NCBI RefSeq assembly: GCF_001375535.1
Contig: NZ_LN831197.1
Location: 3,460,184-3,524,183 of the forward strand
Direction: 5' to 3'
Origin: Bacillus niameyensis
GTDB taxonomy: Bacteria > Bacillota > Bacilli > Bacillales > Bacillaceae_C
Length of the DNA stretch: 64,000 bases
This document shows positions 1 through 7,925 of the stretch, in pieces; the first letter of the stretch is position 1; each line of letters starts with the position of its first letter. Both the position numbers and the translations under genes were made by a program. Below the pieces are notes generated by a model. That model searched no databases and was not told the origin of the DNA. It was given only the letters and a program-made list of their open reading frames with translations.

Positions 1-80
1 CTGCCATAGGCGCTAATAGCATGCGCTGCGTGATCGTCACTCATAATAAAAATAATATTTGGTTGTTTTGCATCACTCAA
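1..80 (-). CDS. Sulfatase, N-terminal fragment cut by the window edge
   Basis: Read on the minus strand from a TTG at 80-78, the first 26 codons give MSDAKQPNIIFIMSDDHAAH and then AISAYG. The PNI-[IL]-F-[IL]-M-[SA]-DD-x-A pattern is the classic N-terminus of type I sulfatases (alkaline phosphatase superfamily), where the two Asp residues help bind the catalytic metal. An AGGTGA ribosome binding site lies a few bases before the TTG, which decides the start. The CxPxR active-site motif would lie outside the window, so substrate and activity cannot be judged. Nearest neighbour is a sulfur amino acid gamma-lyase, which may indicate a sulfur-scavenging context (inference). The family call is fairly safe; the exact function is unknown. 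Confidence 0.7.
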   Translation of the reverse strand, partial: MSDAKQPNIIFIMSDDHAAHAISAYG

Positions 81-147
81 TTATCTCACCTGTCTTTTTT
101 TGTAGTGCCTGTATATTCAATCACTAAGAAATACTACAGACATTGAG

Positions 148-189
148 AGCGGTATCAAATGAAATTAAATAGAGTTATAGTTTACCGCT
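148..189. repeat. Widely spaced 7-bp inverted repeat AGCGGTA / TACCGCT
   Basis: Perfect arms AGCGGTA (148-154) and TACCGCT (183-189) are separated by 28 bases and lie between the candidate sulfatase promoter and its start. It could be a regulator site or an RNA stem in the leader. Nothing else coding is evident in the gap 81-489; the remainder is AT-rich sequence without a convincing gene or terminator. Confidence 0.35.
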
Positions 190-197
190 TTCATTTT

Positions 198-225
198 ATT
201 ATAGCAGATCAGTTTCCTTCGTAAA
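198..225 (-). promoter_or_regulatory. Candidate SigA promoter for the sulfatase gene
   Basis: On the minus strand TTTACG is followed by a 16-base spacer and a perfect TATAAT. It lies about 120 bases upstream of the TTG start. The -35 is imperfect, so this is a candidate only. Confidence 0.4.
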
Positions 226-489
226 TAAATTAGCCTATTAAAACAAAAAAACTCCCGTATTTTGTCATAACTAGGAGCCTCATAATATTCATCTTGTCAC
301 ACTTAATATTTTTTATCTGTGCTTTATTAGTCAAAAATACACTGTCTAAAAGGATTTTTAGTGACCGCAAATACAAGGCAGGGGAGTTTCCTTTCAATTC
401 CCGTATCCGTTCATTTTCTTCTCGTACGGTTCATGCTCCCCTCGCCTCTAATCCCACCGCTGTCCTTTTTTAGCCTCCAGGCGGCTATC

Positions 490-1689
490 TCAGACAGAAG
501 TCGCTACGGCTACCTTCTTCAACGCTTGCTCTAGGTCTTCAATAATATCTTCGGGATCTTCTAACCCAATCGACAGTCGGAGTAATCCATCGGTAATGCC
601 GAATTTGGCGCGTTCCTCTGCAGGAATGGAATAATGGGTCATGCTTGCAGGATGCTGGATCAACGTTTCAGGATCACCTAAGCTAAATGAGATCATCGCT
701 AATTTTAAAGAGTTAATAAACTGTTTCCCAGCCTCAAAGCCACCTCTTACTTCAAAAGAAATGATTGCTCCATTTCCATTCATTTGCCTTTGGGCGAGGG
801 CATATTGAGGGTGAGAAGGCAAGCCAGGGTAATAAGTGCGTTCAATCGCTGGATGGCTTTCCAAGAATTCGGCCACTTTTTGGGCACTGTTACAATGCTG
901 GCGTAAGCGCACACCCAATGTTTTTAAACCTCGTAAGATTAAGAAGGCTTCCCAAGCATTTAGATTTTGCCCAAGGTCCCCCATAATTTTTTTCCGAACA
1001 AAATGAATCCACTCTTGACGCCCAACGAGAAAACCCGCGACGACATCTCCATGTCCATTTAAATATTTGGTGGCACTATGAACGACGACGTCTGCTCCTA
1101 GTTCGAGCGGCTTTTGTAAGTAAGCCGTCATAAAAGTATTATCGACGATTAAGGGCAAGTCATTTTCCTTTCCAATTTGCGCAATTGCTTTTATATCTAG
1201 TACTGTCAGCAAAGGGTTAGACGGAGTTTCCAAATAGATCGCTTTCGTATTGGCTTTAATTCCGCGGCGAACTTCATTGAGGTCCGTACAGTCGACAAAA
1301 TCAAATTGAATACCAAAACGAGGAGCGAGGGAAGTAAGGAAGCTGTACGTCCCACCATAAACATCTTTCGTAACGAGCAAATGATCGCCGCTTTGACAAA
1401 AAGCGAGTATCGCACAGGAAATTGCGGCCATTCCACTGCTCACACCAAGAGCGGCTTCACCATTTTCTAAATCCGCCATTTTCTCCTCTAATGTAGCAAC
1501 CGTCGGATTTCCATACCTTCCGTAGTAAACACCAGGAGTTTCCCCAGATACAACAGCAGCAGCTGATTCTGCATCTGGAAAAGCATAAGCGACAGCAGGA
1601 ACAATCGGTTGTGACACGGCTCGGGTATCTTTGTTAGGAGAAAGATGGGAATGAATAATTTGTGTGTCGGCTCTCCAATCGTTATTCAT
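490..1689 (-). CDS. PLP-dependent trans-sulfuration enzyme (cystathionine/methionine gamma-lyase type)
   Basis: A 399-residue member of the Cys/Met metabolism PLP family, at the usual length. The Schiff-base lysine is in HSATKYLNGHGD (K208), and YGRYGNPT near residue 56 is the family's phosphate/PLP-binding stretch contributed across the dimer. The HSATKYLNGHGD context and C-terminal RLSIGLEDPEDI are most like methionine gamma-lyases, but the loop at 111-113 reads YGGT; the cysteine that typical methionine gamma-lyases carry there (YGCT) is absent. Cystathionine gamma-lyase, gamma-synthase or O-acetylhomoserine lyase are therefore equally possible. The ATG has an AAAGGGTGA site. It is transcribed divergently from a GntR regulator, with an operator over its promoter, so induction by a sulfur amino acid or related substrate is likely. 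Confidence 0.85.
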   Translation of the reverse strand: MNNDWRADTQIIHSHLSPNKDTRAVSQPIVPAVAYAFPDAESAAAVVSGETPGVYYGRYGNPTVATLEEKMADLENGEAALGVSSGMAAISCAILAFCQSGDHLLVTKDVYGGTYSFLTSLAPRFGIQFDFVDCTDLNEVRRGIKANTKAIYLETPSNPLLTVLDIKAIAQIGKENDLPLIVDNTFMTAYLQKPLELGADVVVHSATKYLNGHGDVVAGFLVGRQEWIHFVRKKIMGDLGQNLNAWEAFLILRGLKTLGVRLRQHCNSAQKVAEFLESHPAIERTYYPGLPSHPQYALAQRQMNGNGAIISFEVRGGFEAGKQFINSLKLAMISFSLGDPETLIQHPASMTHYSIPAEERAKFGITDGLLRLSIGLEDPEDIIEDLEQALKKVAVATSV

Positions 1690-1723
1690 GATAGTTCACC
1701 CTTTCTCATCTCATTTTATATTA

Positions 1724-1753
1724 ATCATACTACTGGTATGATCAGCGTGTCAA
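1724..1753 (-). promoter_or_regulatory. SigA promoter overlapped by a 19-bp palindromic operator (GntR type)
   Basis: On the minus strand TTGACA (1753-1748) is followed by an 18-base spacer and TATGAT (1729-1724), a near-consensus promoter for the gamma-lyase gene. The perfect palindrome ATCATAC-TACTG-GTATGAT (1724-1742) covers the -10 and most of the spacer. Size and symmetry fit a FadR-subfamily GntR operator, and the divergent gene encodes such a regulator, so repression by steric block is the natural reading. Confidence 0.7.
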
Positions 1754-1827
1754 TAAGGTAAAAATTGAAGAAAAAGAAACAACTCCGTATAATTAAAAGT
1801 AGAATTATAAAGGAGTTATTCGTCCAA

Positions 1828-2457
1828 ATGGAAAAAAGCCAATCCTTAAAGGATGACGTCCGTAATAAAATTATTACCGAAATTTTGCGAGGGAACTTCC
1901 CAGTCGATAGCGTCATCACTGAAAAGCAACTTATAGAAATGTTCAATGTCAGTAAAACGACAATACGTGAAGCGCTAGTAGAACTCCGCAATGAGAATGT
2001 GTTGCAGAGCATGCCTCGTTATGGTTATCGAATCATCCAATTAAATAAAAAGGACATCGATGACGCATTGGAAGTTCGTACATTATTGGAACTTTCTGGT
2101 CTCGAAAAAACAATCGCAACACTTAATCAAGATAAAATTGAGCAATTAAAGGCGTGTCTTGATGAGTGTGATCCAGCTAATAATGAGAGCGATCTATGGA
2201 CACACTGGAATAATAATGTGCAATTTCATTTGCAGTTGAACAGTTTAGCAGGAAATGAATGGATGCAATCGCTTCTTGATAAGACAATGAAAATTTTAAG
2301 CAGAGCATATGCGCAATCCTATTGGAAACAATGGGGGAGTCGAGTAACGAGTCTTGATACAGATACACACCGTAAAATCCTCGAGCTCTTGGAGAATGAA
2401 GAATATGAGCTTGCAAAAGCAACTTTAAAGGAAGATATTTTGAAGTTGGAGATTTAA
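1828..2457 (+). CDS. GntR family transcriptional regulator, FadR/FCD type
   Basis: Winged-helix DNA-binding domain in the first about 70 residues (VSKTTIREALVELRNENVLQ is the recognition-helix region), followed by an all-helical FCD ligand-binding domain to residue 209. The motifs DDALEVRTLLE and DTHRKILELLEN are typical of FCD domains, where Asp and His residues hold a metal and ligand. I start at the ATG at 1828, behind AAGGAG; an upstream TTG at 1765 would add 21 basic residues and lacks a good binding site. Divergent from the gamma-lyase, with the palindrome at 1724-1742 between them, so it very likely controls that gene and perhaps itself. The ligand is unknown. Confidence 0.85.
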   Translation: MEKSQSLKDDVRNKIITEILRGNFPVDSVITEKQLIEMFNVSKTTIREALVELRNENVLQSMPRYGYRIIQLNKKDIDDALEVRTLLELSGLEKTIATLNQDKIEQLKACLDECDPANNESDLWTHWNNNVQFHLQLNSLAGNEWMQSLLDKTMKILSRAYAQSYWKQWGSRVTSLDTDTHRKILELLENEEYELAKATLKEDILKLEI

Positions 2458-2473
2458 ACAAATTTGGTATAAT
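2446..2473 (+). promoter_or_regulatory. Candidate promoter for tagA (extended -10)
   Basis: TTGGAG, 16 bases, then TGGTATAAT, which has both TATAAT and the TG of an extended -10. It overlaps the 3' end of the gntR gene and sits about 40 bases before the tagA start, so tagA probably has its own transcript. Confidence 0.5.
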
Positions 2474-2514
2474 AGCTTGTACGCTTAAATGAATAAAAAC
2501 AGGAGTTAAACACT

Positions 2515-3234
2515 TTGAAAAAAGTCAATATTCTCGGTGTCGAGTTCGATCATACAACAAATCAAGAAACGTTGAATACTTTACACCAAAAATTAAAAAT
2601 GCAGAAAAAGACATTTGTCGTTACAGCCAATCCTGAAATAGTTATGTATGCCTTAAAAGATCAAGAATATATGAACATACTGCAAGAGGCAGATCATATT
2701 ATTCCTGATGGGGCAGGTATCATTTTAGGCTCAAAAATAATTAAGCAACCACTCCCGGAAAGAGTACCAGGGGTGGACCTTGTGAAATCTTTATTAAAAA
2801 TAGCCGATCAAGATCAGTTGAGTGTATTCTTTTTAGGAGCAAAAGAAATGGTCATCGAGAAAATGGTTGATAACGTGAAAAGCGATTTTCCTCATCTGAA
2901 GATCGCAGGCTATCATCATGGCTTTTTTAAAGATGGAGATCAAACAATCGTTGAGATGGTTAAAAAGGCGAATCCGGATCTTGTCTTTGTAGCATTAGGT
3001 TTCCCAAGACAAGAAAAATGGATCTACCAAAATCTAGCAACATTTGAAAAAGGAATTTTTATGGGAGTTGGCGGCAGCTTCGATATCCTTGCAGGCACAG
3101 TGAAAAGAGCACCCATCTTTTGGAGAAAGCTAAATTTAGAATGGCTTTACAGAGTCGCTCAGCAACCATCAAGGTGGAGAAGGTTGAGTGTCTTACCAAT
3201 TTTTGTGAAAAAAATATTACAAAATAAAAGATGA
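2515..3234 (+). CDS. tagA: UDP-N-acetyl-D-mannosamine transferase TagA (wall teichoic acid linkage unit)
   Basis: A 239-residue WecG/TagA/CpsF glycosyltransferase (GT26). It adds ManNAc from UDP-ManNAc to undecaprenyl-PP-GlcNAc at the cytoplasmic membrane face, the first committed step of wall teichoic acid synthesis. The family motif IIPDGAG places the predicted catalytic base at D65; VPGVDLV and GFPRQEKW (from about residue 162) are also family hallmarks, and the basic C-terminal tail RKLNLEWLYR is the membrane-proximal part. It starts at TTG (2515) after ACAGGAG. The UDP-ManNAc donor would come from MnaA at 37.3 kb. It is followed by tagO, with a weak hairpin between them. Confidence 0.92.
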   Translation: MKKVNILGVEFDHTTNQETLNTLHQKLKMQKKTFVVTANPEIVMYALKDQEYMNILQEADHIIPDGAGIILGSKIIKQPLPERVPGVDLVKSLLKIADQDQLSVFFLGAKEMVIEKMVDNVKSDFPHLKIAGYHHGFFKDGDQTIVEMVKKANPDLVFVALGFPRQEKWIYQNLATFEKGIFMGVGGSFDILAGTVKRAPIFWRKLNLEWLYRVAQQPSRWRRLSVLPIFVKKILQNKR

Positions 3235-3245
3235 ATGAGAGATGC

Positions 3246-3265
3246 GCTCCTTATAATGCGGGAGC
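3246..3265 (+). terminator. Weak hairpin after tagA
   Basis: GCTCC (3246-3250) pairs with GGAGC (3261-3265), followed by a short CCCTTT. It is only five pairs, so possibly a leaky terminator between tagA and tagO. The rest of 3235-3516 shows no gene. Confidence 0.35.
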
Positions 3266-3516
3266 CCTTTCATCATAAATAAAAATTACCAATTGTTGTA
3301 ACACTTTCTTCATCTTTATCGTCTAAGATTAAGAGGGTAGTTGAAAACTAGACACGTTTCGGCTACTATGTTAGATAGTGAATGAGAGTTATAGAGAGAT
3401 AACTAGATTTAGTCTCGACTTTAACCTCCTCCAATTCATCTACAATAATTTGGAACTAAACAAAGTGATTAGATTTTACGAATAAATGCAATAGTAACTG
3501 TAAGGGAGGTTGCCTA

Positions 3517-4581
3517 ATGGAATTTCTGTATTTGATCATATGCTTTGTTGCCTCAATTTTGATCACGCCAATCGTTAAAAAGCTTGCTATCAAATGGAAT
3601 GTAACGGATCAACCTAATTACAGAAAAGTTCATCAGAAGGCGATGCCAAGACTAGGCGGATTAGCTATTTATATTAGCTTTATTGTTGGGTTAATCATAA
3701 CACACGAGGACAGCCCCTATTTATGGCCGATCATTATTGGCAGTTTGATCATTGTAATAACGGGAATTCTTGATGACAAATATGATTTACCTCCTCGATA
3801 TAAATTAATTGGCCAATTATTGGCAGCGTTTGTAGCCATTAGAGGCGGATTTGATTTAGAATTCATTAATCTTCCATTTGGAGGTCAATTGGAATTTGGT
3901 TACTTAACCATTCCGCTAACAATTTTGTGGATTGTGGGAATGACCAATGCGATTAATTTTATAGATGGATTAGATGGACTTGCTGCCGGTGTATCCGCAA
4001 TTGCTTTGATTACATTGAGTACAATGGCCTTTATCCAAGGGGATCTATTTGTTATTACCATTTCGCTCGTCCTTTTAGGAAGTACGCTAGGATTTTTAGT
4101 TTACAACTTTTTCCCGGCAAAAATCTTTATGGGGGACTCGGGGGCATTATTTCTAGGTTATATGATCGCAGTGCTATCATTACTTGGATTTAAAAATGTA
4201 ACGTTCGTCTCTTTCGTTATCCCGATTATTATTCTCGGTGTTCCGATTTCTGATACATTTTTTGCGATCATTCGCAGACTCGTTAACCGAAAGCCGCTTG
4301 CTTCAGCAGATCAACTGCATCTGCATCATCGTTTAATTAGCTCAGGCTTCTCGCATCGACAAACTGTGTTAATCATTTACGGTATCTCGATTATGTTTAG
4401 TTTAGCTGCTGTGATCTTCTCGATGGCAACTGTTTGGGGTTCACTGTTGATCATTGCCATACTGCTCCTTGTCATTGAACTTTTTGCAGAACTCATTGGA
4501 CTCGTCGGTAAAAATTACCGACCAATACTAAAAATCATGCGGCCAAGAGCGAACAACAGCCGTTATAATGACCGCCTATAA
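3517..4581 (+). CDS. tagO: Undecaprenyl-phosphate GlcNAc-1-phosphate transferase TagO
   Basis: A polytopic membrane protein of 354 residues in the WecA/TagO/MraY family. It transfers GlcNAc-1-P from UDP-GlcNAc to undecaprenyl phosphate and starts teichoic acid and often other wall polymers. Visible motifs are DDKYD (Asp pair at about 86-87), NAINFIDGLDG (about 144), FMGDSGALFLGY (about 210) and the HLHHRL loop near residue 271, which carries the UDP-GlcNAc-specific histidines. About eleven hydrophobic segments. The ATG follows TAAGGGAGG. It lies between tagA and the LCP gene and ends in a strong terminator. Because it supplies the first lipid intermediate, it could serve both polymer loci in the window (inference). 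Confidence 0.95.
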   Translation: MEFLYLIICFVASILITPIVKKLAIKWNVTDQPNYRKVHQKAMPRLGGLAIYISFIVGLIITHEDSPYLWPIIIGSLIIVITGILDDKYDLPPRYKLIGQLLAAFVAIRGGFDLEFINLPFGGQLEFGYLTIPLTILWIVGMTNAINFIDGLDGLAAGVSAIALITLSTMAFIQGDLFVITISLVLLGSTLGFLVYNFFPAKIFMGDSGALFLGYMIAVLSLLGFKNVTFVSFVIPIIILGVPISDTFFAIIRRLVNRKPLASADQLHLHHRLISSGFSHRQTVLIIYGISIMFSLAAVIFSMATVWGSLLIIAILLLVIELFAELIGLVGKNYRPILKIMRPRANNSRYNDRL

Positions 4582-4619
4582 GCAAGAGCCCACCTAAAAA
4601 GGGAGCTCTTGCTTTTTTT
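4580..4619 (+). terminator. Rho-independent terminator after tagO
   Basis: Arms AAGCAAGAGC (4580-4589) and GCTCTTGCTT (4604-4613) pair perfectly and are followed by a T run to 4619. The first arm overlaps the tagO stop codon. Confidence 0.92.
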
Positions 4620-4659
4620 GTTTTGGAAACTATAAAATCGGACGGTGTGGATAAGTTAT

Positions 4660-4850
4660 GCCGATGTATTGTTTACGTCCAGCTTCGGCGCATATCGACT
4701 AGCAAACTTCTAGGCTTCTTCCTACGATAAGTCAACATCGGCTCATTCTTCGCCGTGTTTCCTTTATCTCAGGCCAACAGGATGTTGGTCAGAACGGCGT
4801 TGCGCCAGGACGGCGCGTTTTTAGCCGTTCATCTTTAATATAGAAGTTTG
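4660..4850. repeat. Structured intergenic element, possible dispersed repeat
   Basis: The gap between tagO and the LCP gene contains no gene but has nested hairpins: CCAAC/GTTGG near 4770-4790, and GAACGGC..GCCGTTC enclosing GCGCC..GGCGC near 4794-4830. From memory of Bacillaceae genomes the segment around CCTACGATAAGTCAACATCG resembles a dispersed intergenic element, but I cannot confirm that here. GC content is higher than in the flanking genes. Confidence 0.4.
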
Positions 4851-4887
4851 TACGTCGATGGGCAATGCGCCTGCGCTTTTGTATTTT

Positions 4888-4917
4888 TTCGACAAAATTC
4901 GGGGCGTGCCAGGCACC
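4888..4917. repeat. Short dispersed repeat, copy 1 (TTCGACAAA-TTCGGGGCGTGCC)
   Basis: The core TTCGACAAAATTCGGGGCG followed by TGCCAGGCACC recurs with few changes at 54692-54722. Both copies are intergenic. The TGCCAGGCA part is an imperfect palindrome. Confidence 0.5.
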
Positions 4918-4931
4918 CTATAGAAACAGAA

Positions 4932-4958
4932 AACCCGGAAGAGTTATTCTTCCGGGTT
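4932..4958 (-). terminator. Terminator of the LCP gene
   Basis: On the minus strand AACCCGGAAGA pairs perfectly with TCTTCCGGGTT around a five-base loop and is followed by TTCTGTTTC. It lies just after the stop codon at 4965. Confidence 0.88.
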
Positions 4959-4964
4959 CGTTTA

Positions 4965-6002
4965 TTATTCTTCTGTAGAAGCTGGATTTGCTACGTTTGT
5001 TGTAGTTCCACCGGGTGAAGCGAGATCAAGATGCTGTTTTAAAGCTAATTTTGTTTCTTCAAGGGAGGCATCATCTAATTGCCAGTAGTAAATATTTCTT
5101 CCACTACTATTTGGAATATAGGCATCGTCACCCTCTAAATTTATCGTCTCAATTGATAATTGGCCGGAGATTCCGTAATCAATAAATGCAGTCATTTCTT
5201 CAAACGTCATATCGGTTTTCATATTATCACCGATCGCATCAATGATTTGACCGTACTTCGGCAAGGCCGTACCAGATGCGGCTTTCTTCATCATCGCTTT
5301 AATGATTTCTTGCTGACGTTTACCGCGTTCAATGTCATTATCTTTTTTCCTTGTTCTTGCTAATGCCAAAGCTTCTTCCCCGTTTAATGTTTGTAATCCT
5401 TCTTCTAACGTAATAGCTCCTGCCCGGTCGTTAGAATCTTGTTCAGAGAAAGTATATGGCACATCAACTTCAACTCCGTCAAGTGCATCGATAATTTGCA
5501 TGAATGCTTCAAAATCAACACGGACATAATAATCAACAGGAATATCAAGTAAATTTTCTACTGTTTTAATCGTTGACGTCGGACCACCATAGCTATGAGC
5601 ATGGTTGATTTTTGTTGAGTAGCCAACATCATCAATGTACACATACGTATCACGCGGGATGGAAAGCAGCTTTACGGATTTACTCTTTTCATTTAACGTC
5701 GCTAGCAAAAGCGCGTCTGAACGAGTGTTGCTTCCTTGGCTACGCTTTTCACTTTCATCAATTCCGATAAACAAAATCGACACGTTATCAATTTTCGGAT
5801 TGACCTTTTTCTCTCGTAAATCAGATTTACCATCACGCTCATCATGATAAGAATTAGCCATCATGTCTTCCGCTTTTATATACAAGTGCACACCATAACC
5901 AACGCCTAGACCTGCAACAAGCATAATCGGAAAAATTAAAAACCAAAATATTCTTCTTCTCCGAGTCTTCTTTTTATTTAACTTTATTTTCTGACGTCCC
6001 AT
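4965..6002 (-). CDS. LytR-CpsA-Psr (LCP) family wall polymer transferase
   Basis: A 345-residue LCP protein that would transfer undecaprenyl-PP-linked wall polymer onto peptidoglycan outside the membrane. A very basic cytoplasmic tail (KKKTRRRR) precedes one membrane helix at about residues 18-41, then the LCP domain from about 70 to 240. Family motifs seen: SNTRSDALLLATL, LLSIPRDTYV (the Arg and Asp that contact the pyrophosphate and metal), KINHAHSYGG and LNGEEALALARTRKKDND. The ATG has AAGGAG upstream. It is closest in type to TagT/U/V proteins; which paralogue cannot be decided. It is well placed between tagO and tagBD for attaching teichoic acid. Confidence 0.92.
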   Translation of the reverse strand: MGRQKIKLNKKKTRRRRIFWFLIFPIMLVAGLGVGYGVHLYIKAEDMMANSYHDERDGKSDLREKKVNPKIDNVSILFIGIDESEKRSQGSNTRSDALLLATLNEKSKSVKLLSIPRDTYVYIDDVGYSTKINHAHSYGGPTSTIKTVENLLDIPVDYYVRVDFEAFMQIIDALDGVEVDVPYTFSEQDSNDRAGAITLEEGLQTLNGEEALALARTRKKDNDIERGKRQQEIIKAMMKKAASGTALPKYGQIIDAIGDNMKTDMTFEEMTAFIDYGISGQLSIETINLEGDDAYIPNSSGRNIYYWQLDDASLEETKLALKQHLDLASPGGTTTNVANPASTEE

Positions 6003-6049
6003 AAGGAAAGAACTCCTTTATAATAATTTCATTTACCTAAACTGTTCAT

Positions 6050-6079
6050 TTGACAATTAAACATGCTAAACAATATAAT
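6050..6079 (+). promoter_or_regulatory. Orphan near-consensus promoter on the plus strand
   Basis: TTGACA (6050-6055), an 18-base spacer and TATAAT (6074-6079) are both perfect hexamers. It points right, into the 3' end of the minus-strand tagB gene, where no plus-strand gene follows. It could make an antisense or small RNA. Confidence 0.5.
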
Positions 6080-6103
6080 ACTATGTTTTTAGTATTAGGT
6101 AAA
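6075..6103 (-). promoter_or_regulatory. Candidate promoter of the LCP gene
   Basis: On the minus strand TTTACC (6103-6098), 17 bases, then TATTAT (6080-6075). The -10 shares bases with the plus-strand -10, so the two promoters are back to back and probably exclude each other. Confidence 0.5.
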
Positions 6104-6178
6104 ATACATTTTGGTGACAAATGTTGGCTGTAGAACTAAATTCTATAAAACTATGAATACAAAATGTAAAATCATCCA

Positions 6179-7348
6179 CTATTTAGAGCGCTCAACTCTT
6201 TTATATAATGCCTTTACGAGGTTTTCACTAGAATTCCCAGTAGAGTATTCATTCCATGTCTTAGCAAACTGACGAACATCATTTAAATGAAACTCTCCAT
6301 TTTTCAATACATGAATAAGGGCATCTGTTGTATGAACAACAGGTCCAGGTACCATATTCTCATAATCTTCCCAGAACCCACGTGTACGTGAGTATTCTGC
6401 TAAATCATATGCAAAGAAAATCATCGGTCTTTCCAACAAAGCAAATTCAAATGGGATCGAGGAATAATCGGAAACGAGAATATCTGTCACAATTAATAAA
6501 TGATTCACATCCTGAATGGAAGAGACGTCATAGATGAAATCCGGATATGGATTATCCCAAGAATCTCGAACAGCAGGATGGAGCCGTAAAAATAAGACAT
6601 AATCATCTTTTAAACACTTGTACAATTTTTCAAAATCAAGAGCCAACTTGGCAACATGAAGTTCCTGATCACGAAAAGTCGGCGCGTATAAAATCACCTT
6701 TTTTTCTTGAATGACAGGATATTGCTCAGTAAGCTGACTTGTTACTATTTGCTGGGCAGCATCATCAAAAAAGAAGTCGGTTCTTGGTATACCAGTACGC
6801 AACATATGCTGATCATCTAATCCAAAGCTTTGCTGAAAAATATGAGCCATTTTATCGCTGCCAACAACGACATGAGTGAAGCGGTCATACACTTGTTGGA
6901 AACGTTTTAAGGCACGAGCAGAACGATTTTGGATAGAGGGATCCCTTAACCCAAATTGTTTAATCGCACCAGCCGCATGCCAAAGTTGAGTGCACTGAAC
7001 GTCTTCTCTAAATTCTGCGACAGCCAAAAATCCAAAGTAATTATCAACAAAAATATGACTAGAAGTAGCCAAATGATAGATAGAACGAAGCCAATCAAAA
7101 GGACGGCTTGGCTCAAACTGCAAAACGATTCGATGAGGCTGATCCGTAAAATCAACCTTACATTGCGCTGTCTTCAAAATGATAACCTGTTCATCGCCAT
7201 GCTTTTCCAATTCCTTTAACGTAAACAAAACATTATCCCCAAACGAAGCAACAAAAGTTGACTTCTGCTTTTGGGGATAAAGCTTAAAAATATGGAAAAA
7301 TATACTAAACACAAATAAATAAAGGCTAATCGAAATTTCCCTAACCAT
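6179..7348 (-). CDS. tagB: CDP-glycerol glycerophosphotransferase, TagB-like primase
   Basis: A 389-residue PF04464 protein close in size to TagB, which adds the first glycerol-3-phosphate to the ManNAc-GlcNAc lipid linkage unit. An N-terminal hydrophobic stretch (LYLFVFSIFFHIF) fits monotopic membrane binding. Family motifs: LWHAAGAIKQFGL (catalytic His in WHxxG-type position), GIPRTDFF, ILYAPTFRDQ, LFLRLHPAV (second His), VSDYSSIPFEF and the substrate loop ENMVPGPVV. The gene overlaps tagD by 8 bases, so the two are one operon and coupled. A second TagB-like protein of the LWHSAGAFKKFG type is at 53.3 kb; this copy next to tagD is the better TagB candidate. Confidence 0.88.
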   Translation of the reverse strand: MVREISISLYLFVFSIFFHIFKLYPQKQKSTFVASFGDNVLFTLKELEKHGDEQVIILKTAQCKVDFTDQPHRIVLQFEPSRPFDWLRSIYHLATSSHIFVDNYFGFLAVAEFREDVQCTQLWHAAGAIKQFGLRDPSIQNRSARALKRFQQVYDRFTHVVVGSDKMAHIFQQSFGLDDQHMLRTGIPRTDFFFDDAAQQIVTSQLTEQYPVIQEKKVILYAPTFRDQELHVAKLALDFEKLYKCLKDDYVLFLRLHPAVRDSWDNPYPDFIYDVSSIQDVNHLLIVTDILVSDYSSIPFEFALLERPMIFFAYDLAEYSRTRGFWEDYENMVPGPVVHTTDALIHVLKNGEFHLNDVRQFAKTWNEYSTGNSSENLVKALYKRVERSK

Positions 7349-7736
7349 TTGCCTTATTCAAATCCTCTTTAATTTTAGTAGTCGAAATGCCAACCGTTCT
7401 TGGCAAATAAATAACTTCACAATAATCTTTCAGAAAATCAAACTTACCTTTCCAATCATCGCCCATGACAAATACATCGACATCATGTTTCTGCACATCT
7501 TCGATTTTCTGATCCCAAGTATTTTCCGGAATCACTTCATCAACGTAGCGAACAGCTTCCAGTATCGCTTTACGTTGTTCATAGGAATAATAAGCTTTCT
7601 TGCCTTTAATCGCGTTGAATTCGTCGGTTGAAATAGCAACGATCAAATAATCTCCATATTCTTTAGCGCGACGTAGAATATTGATATGTCCAGTGTGGAG
7701 AAGATCGAATGTGCCGTATGTTAAGACTTTTTTCAC
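7341..7736 (-). CDS. tagD: Glycerol-3-phosphate cytidylyltransferase TagD
   Basis: A 131-residue nucleotidyltransferase making CDP-glycerol from glycerol-3-phosphate and CTP. The N-terminal VLTYGTFDLLHTGH contains the HxGH signature (residues 14-17), and ISTTKIKE near the C-terminus is the second signature, ISTT. I start at GTG (7736): GGAGG sits nine bases upstream and the family starts as MKKV-TYGTFDL; a longer reading from 7766 adds an unsupported ten residues. It supplies TagB and the glycerol polymerases and overlaps tagB by 8 bases. Confidence 0.95.
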   Translation of the reverse strand: MKKVLTYGTFDLLHTGHINILRRAKEYGDYLIVAISTDEFNAIKGKKAYYSYEQRKAILEAVRYVDEVIPENTWDQKIEDVQKHDVDVFVMGDDWKGKFDFLKDYCEVIYLPRTVGISTTKIKEDLNKANG

Positions 7737-7883
7737 GATAGTAGACCTCCGTGTAATTATAATCAAGAATTACTCGCTACAAAATAAGATACTTTTCGCT
7801 AAAAACATACATTAATTATACTAGTTCCTGGGGAAATTAAAAGACCGGATTTTCCTATTACTGTTTTTAAATTCGTTATTGAA

Positions 7884-7919
7884 GGAAGGAGCGCGATAAA
7901 CATCCTTTCCGCTCCTTCC
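7884..7919 (-). terminator. Hairpin after the 750-residue glucosaminidase gene
   Basis: GGAAGGAGCG and CGCTCCTTCC pair perfectly over ten bases. On the minus strand it lies directly after the stop at 7926 and is followed by TTCAATAACG, so the U-tract is poor. A transcript boundary or stability element is likely. Confidence 0.5.
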
Positions 7920-7925
7920 CATATT

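Noticed and set aside
380-470. CGTACGGTTC motif reminiscent of group II intron domain sequence
   Set aside because: Only ten bases match the pattern; no domain V, no reverse transcriptase remnant seen.
461-489. Terminator for the gamma-lyase gene (TAGCC/GGCTA hairpin)
   Set aside because: On the gene's strand the stem is followed by an A run instead of T, so it would not terminate.
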